In this document: positions 5,937-10,309 of the stretch, piece after piece | Position numbering within the stretch: the stretch's first letter is position 1 | Layout: each line of letters opens with the position of its first letter | Source: VGEM01 sp033764265 | Lineage (GTDB): Bacteria > Pseudomonadota > Alphaproteobacteria > Rhodospirillales > Rhodospirillaceae | DNA: 10,309 nucleotides | Assembly (NCBI GenBank): GCA_033764265.1 | Contig: JANRJB010000453.1 | Coordinates: 1-10,309, forward strand | Direction of reading: 5' to 3' | Translations under genes and position numbers: made by a program | The notes under the pieces: model-generated | Databases searched by the model: none | What the model was told of the DNA's origin: nothing | The model's input: only the letters and a program-made list of their open reading frames with translations

Positions 5937-5942
5937 CTCCTC
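5937..5942 (-). promoter_or_regulatory. Ribosome binding site of the cytochrome c gene
   Basis: GAGGAG on the - strand, five bases before the ATG at 5931. It favours this start over an in-frame upstream ATG at 5976, which would put extra residues before the signal peptide. Confidence 0.7.
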
Positions 5943-6139
5943 GAACCAGAGGCCCGGCCGGCGCTGCGCGATCCACAGCGCCCGGGCGATGCGGCGGCGA
6001 CCCTAGTCAGTCTCTTTTCAAAGTAAAGCAGGATTTTGGCATCATCCGTGCGCGATTGCGGCAGCACGCGGCGGCAGGGCGCGCGCACCCCGCGCCGGCC
6101 GCGGTCGCCGTCTCCGGCGCGGCCAGATTTGATCTAAGT

Positions 6140-6169
6140 CCTTACACGTGGCGTAGAAAAGTTGTAAGG
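6140..6169. promoter_or_regulatory. Inverted repeat ahead of the efflux operon
   Basis: CCTTACA (6140-6146) and TGTAAGG (6163-6169) are exact 7-bp reverse complements separated by 16 bases, ending 62 bp before the adaptor start. Efflux operons of this type are often repressed by TetR- or MarR-family proteins at sites like this. No such regulator gene lies in the window, so the role is speculative. Confidence 0.3.
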
Positions 6170-6231
6170 CGGGCCCACAACATCGCATTTTGATCGATAT
6201 TTCCGGCCGACAACAAAAAGGATAGCGTTCT

Positions 6232-7329
6232 ATGAATAAGGCCCAGATCACCGCGATTGCCGTGATCGCTGCCGGCGCCCTGTGGGTCGCGTCGGGCTTC
6301 TTCGGGCGCGACGATCCGCCACCGAGCCGCGGTGGCCCGGGTGCCGCCGAGACCGTGGCGGCCGTGCCGACCGTGCGGGTCATGCGATCCGAGGCCAAGC
6401 CCTATGTCGGTGGCGTTGTGCTGCAGGGCCGCACCGCCGCGTCGCGCAGCGTCGAGGTGCGTGTCGAGGTATCGGGCAAGCTGGAGGCCTACCTGGTCGA
6501 ACGCGGCCAACTGGTCAAGGAAGGCCAGGAGATGTTCCAGATCGCGGTGAACGACCGCCAAGCCAAGCTCGACCAGGCCAAGGCATTTCTGACCCAGCGC
6601 GAGATCCAGGTGCAGGCCGCGCGCGAACTGGCCAAGCAGAGTTTCCAGTCACAGGTGCGCCTGGCCGAAGCCGAAGCGCAGTTCGCCCAGGCCCAGGCCG
6701 ATGTCGAGCGGTTCGCGCTGGACTTGGCCAACACGCGGGTCAAGGCGCCCTTTGACGGCGTTCTGGATACCCGACTGGTCGATCCGGGTGCAGTCCTGAA
6801 CAACGGCGACCGGCTCGGCACGGTGGTCGACCTGGATCCGATCAAGATCACGGCCCAGATTTCCGAGCGGAATGTCTCCGAGGCGCGGCTGGGCATGCCG
6901 GCCAAGATCGTGCTGACCGACGGCCGCGCGATCGAAGGCCAGGTCAGCTACATCGCCTCGGTGTCCGACCCCAACACCCGCACATTCACCATCGAGGCCA
7001 CCGCGCCCAACCCCGACGGCCAGGTGCTGGCCGGTCTGGCGGCTCAACTGCGCCTGCCCTTCGGCCAGAACGTCGCCCACCTGATATCGCCCTCGGTTAT
7101 GACCTTGTCGGACGAAGGTCGCCTGGGAGTCAAAGCGGTCGATGAAGAAAACAAGGTTCGGTTCTGGCCGGTGGACATCATCGACGACGGCCCGGACGGA
7201 ACCTGGGTCGCCGGCCTGCCGGAGTCGTTCAACCTGATCGTGGTCGGCCAGGAGTATGTCGGCGTCGGCCAGACCGTCAGCCCCGTGGCGGCCGAAGCCA
7301 ACCCCGCCGTCGCGAACACGGCGTCGTAA
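6232..7329 (+). CDS. RND efflux periplasmic adaptor (membrane fusion protein)
   Basis: A 365-residue adaptor that links an RND transporter to an outer-membrane channel. The N-terminal hydrophobic segment (about 5-23, ITAIAVIAAGALWVASGFF) is a membrane anchor or uncleaved signal. There is no lipobox Cys, so it is not a lipoprotein. The order is: first lipoyl half (about 74-105, VEVRVEVSGKLEAYLVERGQ), alpha-hairpin coiled coil rich in Ala, Gln and Glu (about 108-165), second lipoyl half (TRVKAPFDGVLDTRLVDPG, 168-186), beta-barrel (about 202-275) and membrane-proximal domain (about 280-350). The start is ATG 6232 with AAGGA (6218-6222) nine bases upstream. The transporter gene follows 160 bp later on the same strand. 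The exported compounds cannot be told from this sequence. Confidence 0.92.
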   Translation: MNKAQITAIAVIAAGALWVASGFFGRDDPPPSRGGPGAAETVAAVPTVRVMRSEAKPYVGGVVLQGRTAASRSVEVRVEVSGKLEAYLVERGQLVKEGQEMFQIAVNDRQAKLDQAKAFLTQREIQVQAARELAKQSFQSQVRLAEAEAQFAQAQADVERFALDLANTRVKAPFDGVLDTRLVDPGAVLNNGDRLGTVVDLDPIKITAQISERNVSEARLGMPAKIVLTDGRAIEGQVSYIASVSDPNTRTFTIEATAPNPDGQVLAGLAAQLRLPFGQNVAHLISPSVMTLSDEGRLGVKAVDEENKVRFWPVDIIDDGPDGTWVAGLPESFNLIVVGQEYVGVGQTVSPVAAEANPAVANTAS

Positions 7330-7489
7330 CGGCATTCGCCGTCGCCACCACGCGGCGTGTTACGCGGCGTTACCGAATTTCTGATGTGACTCAAGGGCTC
7401 GCGCGTTAGTTTGTCGACCTGGGGAGGCTGGCTGCAGCGCGGCTGGCGATGACCGCCGCCGCCCCGTCGCGGCCAAGGACATCAGCGGC
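7330..7489. other. Spacer between adaptor and transporter genes
   Basis: 160 bp is an unusually long gap for an adaptor-transporter pair. It holds a short hairpin just after the adaptor stop (ACGGC 7329-7333 with GCCGT 7338-7342, no T run) and a 9-bp direct repeat ACGCGGCGT (7350-7358 and 7362-7370). The transporter ribosome binding site AAGGA is at 7475-7479. The transporter frame is open back to a TGA at 7382-7384 but offers no better start. No clear promoter or terminator is seen. Confidence 0.5.
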
Positions 7490-10309
7490 ATGAACGCCAT
7501 CATTGAAGCGGCCTTTCACCACACGCGCATGGTGCTGGTCACGCTGGCCGTCCTGTTTCTGGCCGGGGTGGTGGCGTACATCAAGATTCCCAAGGAGGCC
7601 GAGCCCGAAATCAAGCTGCCGTTCATCTTCGTGCAGCTGCGGTTGGAAGGGGTCTCACCCGGCGACTCAGAGCGGTTGCTGATCCGCCCGGTCGAAGAAG
7701 AACTTCAATCCCTGCACGGCATCAAACACGTCACCGCCACCGGCTTCCAGGGCGGGGCGACAGTTGTGATGGAATTCCAGGTCGACACGCGCATGGAAGA
7801 AGCGTTGGCCGACGTGCGCGAAGCCATGAGCCGGGCGCGGCCCAAGATTCCTGCCGACGCCGACGAGCCGATCATTCGCGAAATGACCCAGGACGGGTTT
7901 CCGATCCTGACGCTCAGCATCGGCGGCGAGGTCCCCGAACGCACCCTGCTTCACCTGGCCCAGGACCTGCGCGACCGGGTCGCCCAGCTGCCGAACGTGC
8001 TCGACTCCACGATCCTGGGCGTGCGTGAGGAACAGGTCGAAATCGTCATCGACCCCTTGCGCCTGGAACACTACGGCATCAGCAACCAGGACCTGTTTCA
8101 GATCATCAGCCGGTCCAACCGACTGGTGGCGGCCGGCAACATCGACACCGGGCAGGGCAAGTTCGCCGTCAAGGTGCCGGGCCTGTTCGAGGACGTCGAC
8201 GACATTTGGAATCTGCCGATCAAGGCCGACATCAACGGCACCGTAAAGCTGTCGGACATCGCGCAGATCAGGCGAACCTTCAAGGACGCCAGCACCTTCG
8301 TGCGCGTCGACGGCCAGCGCGCCGTCACGCTCGACGTGATCAACCGGCGCGGCACCAACGTCATCGACAGCGTCAACGACATCAAGGCGGTGATCGCGCG
8401 CGAATCCGCCGATTGGCCCGATACCGTTCACCTCGACATCATCAACGACCGTTCGGTCAACGTCCGCACGCAGCTCGGCACCATCGAGAACGGGGTCATC
8501 CTGGCCATTTTCCTGGTGATGGCCGCCTGCATGGGCCTGTTGGGCATTCGCAACGGATTGTTGGTCGGCCTGGCCATTCCCGGGTCGTTTCTGGCCGGCA
8601 TCCTGGTGATGTACACGCTCGGCCTGTCGATCAACTTCGTCGCGGTATTCGGCCTGATCCTGGTCACCGGCATGCTGGTGGACGACGCCATCATCGTGGT
8701 CGAGAACGCCGATCGTCGCATCATGGCCGGCCAGTATCCGCGCTTCGCCTTCGCCGATTCCGCCAAGAGACTGGCGGTGCCGGTGATCACCTCGACCTTG
8801 ACCACGATCGCCGCGTTCGTGCCGCTGCTGTTCTGGCCGGGCTTCATCGGCCAGTTCATGGGCCTGCTGCCGTTCACCGTGATCGCGGTACTGACCGCCT
8901 CGCTGGTCATGGGCCTGATTTTCGTTCCAGCCGTCGGGGCGCTATTGCCGCCACCGTCGGCGGCCAAGTGCTCGCTGGTCACCGTCGACGACAACCAAAT
9001 CGTGCAGCCCGAGGCCGCGACCGGTTGGACCAAGTCGTACATGAACGTGCTGGAAAAAGCGCTCGACCATCCGTGGCGGGTGATCGCGCTGTCGGTGGCG
9101 ATGCTTGTACTGATCCCCACCGCGTTTTTCATGTTCGGCAAGGGCATGGCGCTCAACCCGCCGGAAGAGCCGCGCACGGCGGCGCTGCGTATCCATGCGC
9201 TGGGCAACATGTCGCTCGACGAACAAGACCGTCTGGTCGGTGACGTGGAGCGGCGTATCCGCGACATCCCGGATTTCGACCACGTCTACACCCGTACCGG
9301 GCGGGCTGCGGGTTCGAACGGCGAGGACGAGGACGTGATCGGCGAGATCCGCCTGCTGTTCAAGGAATTCAACGAACGCCGCCCCGCCGACGTGGTGCTG
9401 GCGGAAGCAAACCGGCGTCTGGCCGGACTGCCCGGCATCATCATCGAGTCGAAGAAAACCCTGCACATGTCGAACGACACCAGCATCGAATTGCAGGTGG
9501 CTTCGAAGTTCCCGGAACTGCTGACCGATGCGACGCGGCAAATCCGCGCCGGCATGGACAAGATCGAGGGCCTGCGCAACCTCGACGACACTCTGCCCCT
9601 GCCCGGCATCGAATGGGAACTGGACGTGGACCGCGCCGAGGCCGCCAAATACGGCGCCGACCTGACGACGGTTGGCGAATCGATCAGGCTCATCACGAAC
9701 GGCCTGAGGCTTGGGCGTTACCGGCCCGACGACAGCGTCGACGAGATCGACATCGTCGTGCGCTACCCGGCGGAATTCCGCAACCTCCGCCAGCTCGACT
9801 CCGTGCGCATCGAGACGCGCGACGGCCTGGTGCCGATCTCGAACTTCGTCGAGCGCCGCCCGGTGCAGGAAGTGGCCGAAATCCAGCGCATCGACGGCAA
9901 GCGCATCATGAAAATCACCTCCGGCACCATGCCCGGCGTGTTTGCCGGCGACAAGGTCAAGGAGATCAAGCAGCTGATCGCGACCCTGAACCTCGACGAC
10001 CGTGTCGAGATTCACTTCAAAGGCGAGGAAGAACTGCAGCAGGAAAACTCGAGCTTCCTGCTGTTCGCCTTCGGCCTTGCGATCTTCCTGATCGCGATGA
10101 TCCTGCTGGCCGAGTTCAACAGCTTCTTCGCCGTCATGCTGATCCTGAGCGCGGTAGTGCTCTCGACCATCGGTGTGTTCGCCGGGCTGCTGATCGCCGG
10201 CACGCCGTTCATCATGACCATGAGCGGCGTCGGCGTGATCGCCTGCGCCGGCGTGATCGTGAAGAACAACATCGTGCTTCTGGACACGTACAACACTTTC
10301 AAGGACCAG
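7490..10309 (+). CDS. RND efflux transporter, inner-membrane subunit (3' end missing)
   Basis: The frame is open from ATG 7490 to the window edge, giving 940 residues of a protein that is normally about 1030-1060. AAGGA sits ten bases before the start. It is a proton-driven exporter of the AcrB/HAE-1 type. TM1 is about 13-31 (MVLVTLAVLFLAGVVAYI), followed by the first periplasmic porter domain with EGVSPGDSERLLIRPVEEEL. TM2-6 begin near 335. TM4 carries GMLVDDAIIVVEN with D398 and D399, the proton-relay pair (AcrB D407/D408). TM7 is about 531-548, then the second porter domain. Late segments end in GVGVIACAGVIVKNNIVLLD with K925, matching AcrB K940. All proton-relay residues seen are intact, so it should be active. 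It works with the adaptor 6232-7329. No outer-membrane channel gene is visible, and one may lie downstream or elsewhere. Confidence 0.94.
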   Translation, partial: MNAIIEAAFHHTRMVLVTLAVLFLAGVVAYIKIPKEAEPEIKLPFIFVQLRLEGVSPGDSERLLIRPVEEELQSLHGIKHVTATGFQGGATVVMEFQVDTRMEEALADVREAMSRARPKIPADADEPIIREMTQDGFPILTLSIGGEVPERTLLHLAQDLRDRVAQLPNVLDSTILGVREEQVEIVIDPLRLEHYGISNQDLFQIISRSNRLVAAGNIDTGQGKFAVKVPGLFEDVDDIWNLPIKADINGTVKLSDIAQIRRTFKDASTFVRVDGQRAVTLDVINRRGTNVIDSVNDIKAVIARESADWPDTVHLDIINDRSVNVRTQLGTIENGVILAIFLVMAACMGLLGIRNGLLVGLAIPGSFLAGILVMYTLGLSINFVAVFGLILVTGMLVDDAIIVVENADRRIMAGQYPRFAFADSAKRLAVPVITSTLTTIAAFVPLLFWPGFIGQFMGLLPFTVIAVLTASLVMGLIFVPAVGALLPPPSAAKCSLVTVDDNQIVQPEAATGWTKSYMNVLEKALDHPWRVIALSVAMLVLIPTAFFMFGKGMALNPPEEPRTAALRIHALGNMSLDEQDRLVGDVERRIRDIPDFDHVYTRTGRAAGSNGEDEDVIGEIRLLFKEFNERRPADVVLAEANRRLAGLPGIIIESKKTLHMSNDTSIELQVASKFPELLTDATRQIRAGMDKIEGLRNLDDTLPLPGIEWELDVDRAEAAKYGADLTTVGESIRLITNGLRLGRYRPDDSVDEIDIVVRYPAEFRNLRQLDSVRIETRDGLVPISNFVERRPVQEVAEIQRIDGKRIMKITSGTMPGVFAGDKVKEIKQLIATLNLDDRVEIHFKGEEELQQENSSFLLFAFGLAIFLIAMILLAEFNSFFAVMLILSAVVLSTIGVFAGLLIAGTPFIMTMSGVGVIACAGVIVKNNIVLLDTYNTFKDQ

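Larger units (their letters stand above)
5932..6231. other. Divergent intergenic region, cytochrome c and RND operon
   Basis: These 300 bp should hold both divergent promoters. I see no strong -35/-10 pair for either gene. For the cytochrome, the - strand between about 6010 and 6030 has TTTACT, 16 bases, then TAGGGT, a weak match. Near the cytochrome start is an inverted repeat GGCGCTG (5960-5966) with CAGCGCC (5976-5982). Near the adaptor is CCTTACA (6140-6146) with TGTAAGG (6163-6169). The part 6055-6125 is very GC-rich and without visible features. Confidence 0.5.

Noticed and set aside
8428..9267. - strand open frame (279 codons) inside the RND transporter gene
   Set aside because: The + strand frame has clear RND motifs throughout. 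The antisense product is Ser/Thr/Arg-rich low-complexity sequence.
8942..10015. - strand open frame (357 codons) inside the RND transporter gene
   Set aside because: Same reason: antisense shadow of a conserved coding region in GC-rich DNA.
7490..10309. Heavy-metal (CusA/CzcA) type RND transporter
   Set aside because: TM4 reads GMLVDDAIIVVEN, the HAE-type Asp-Asp form, and the adaptor lacks metal-binding His/Met stretches, so a drug or hydrophobic-compound exporter fits better.
1..10309. CRISPR arrays, tRNA or rRNA genes, insertion sequences, phage genes
   Set aside because: I found no regularly spaced repeats, cloverleaf-like sequences, transposase motifs or terminal repeats in reading through the window.

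Overview
This is a GC-rich, densely packed bacterial window from a Gram-negative organism. It encodes a periplasmic c-type cytochrome and a tripartite-type RND efflux pump. The protein styles (cytochrome c, Xre antitoxin, DUF4437-like cupins) look alphaproteobacterial to me. That placement is recollection and inference, not a computed assignment. There are no RNA genes, CRISPR arrays, insertion sequences or phage genes that I can support.

Left part (1-3673, all + strand): three paralogous double-cupin genes of an uncharacterised family (I think DUF4437-like) lie within 3.7 kb. The first is cut by the left edge (1-342), the second is 746-1609 and the third is 2828-3673. Between copies 1 and 2 sits a small SnoaL/NTF2-like gene (364-738). 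Between copies 2 and 3 sit a RelE-type toxin with its Xre antitoxin (1659-1916 and 1913-2287) and a glyoxalase-fold (VOC) gene (2299-2769). The cupin, NTF2 and VOC folds are all typical of small-molecule enzymes, so this looks like a small catabolic or modifying cluster of unknown substrate with a toxin-antitoxin module embedded in it. The toxin-antitoxin module has a perfect 19-bp palindrome just ahead of the toxin start, a good candidate autoregulatory operator.

Middle part (3687-5931, - strand): nhaB, a full-length Na+/H+ antiporter gene, converges on the third cupin gene with only 13 bp between stop codons. Upstream of it comes a small secreted class I cytochrome c, followed by a strong intrinsic terminator that should separate it from nhaB. 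The nhaB leader holds a second perfect 19-bp palindrome.

Right part (6232-10309, + strand): an RND efflux pair, the periplasmic adaptor (6232-7329) and the inner-membrane transporter (7490 to the window edge; 940 residues visible, probably about 100 missing). The transporter keeps the proton-relay Asp-Asp and Lys residues. No outer-membrane channel gene is seen, and no regulator gene lies beside the pump. The cytochrome and the adaptor diverge from a 300-bp intergenic region that holds inverted repeats but no clear promoter.

I do not see a convincing wholly new system. The best leads are the triplicated cupin cluster and the two 19-bp palindromes.
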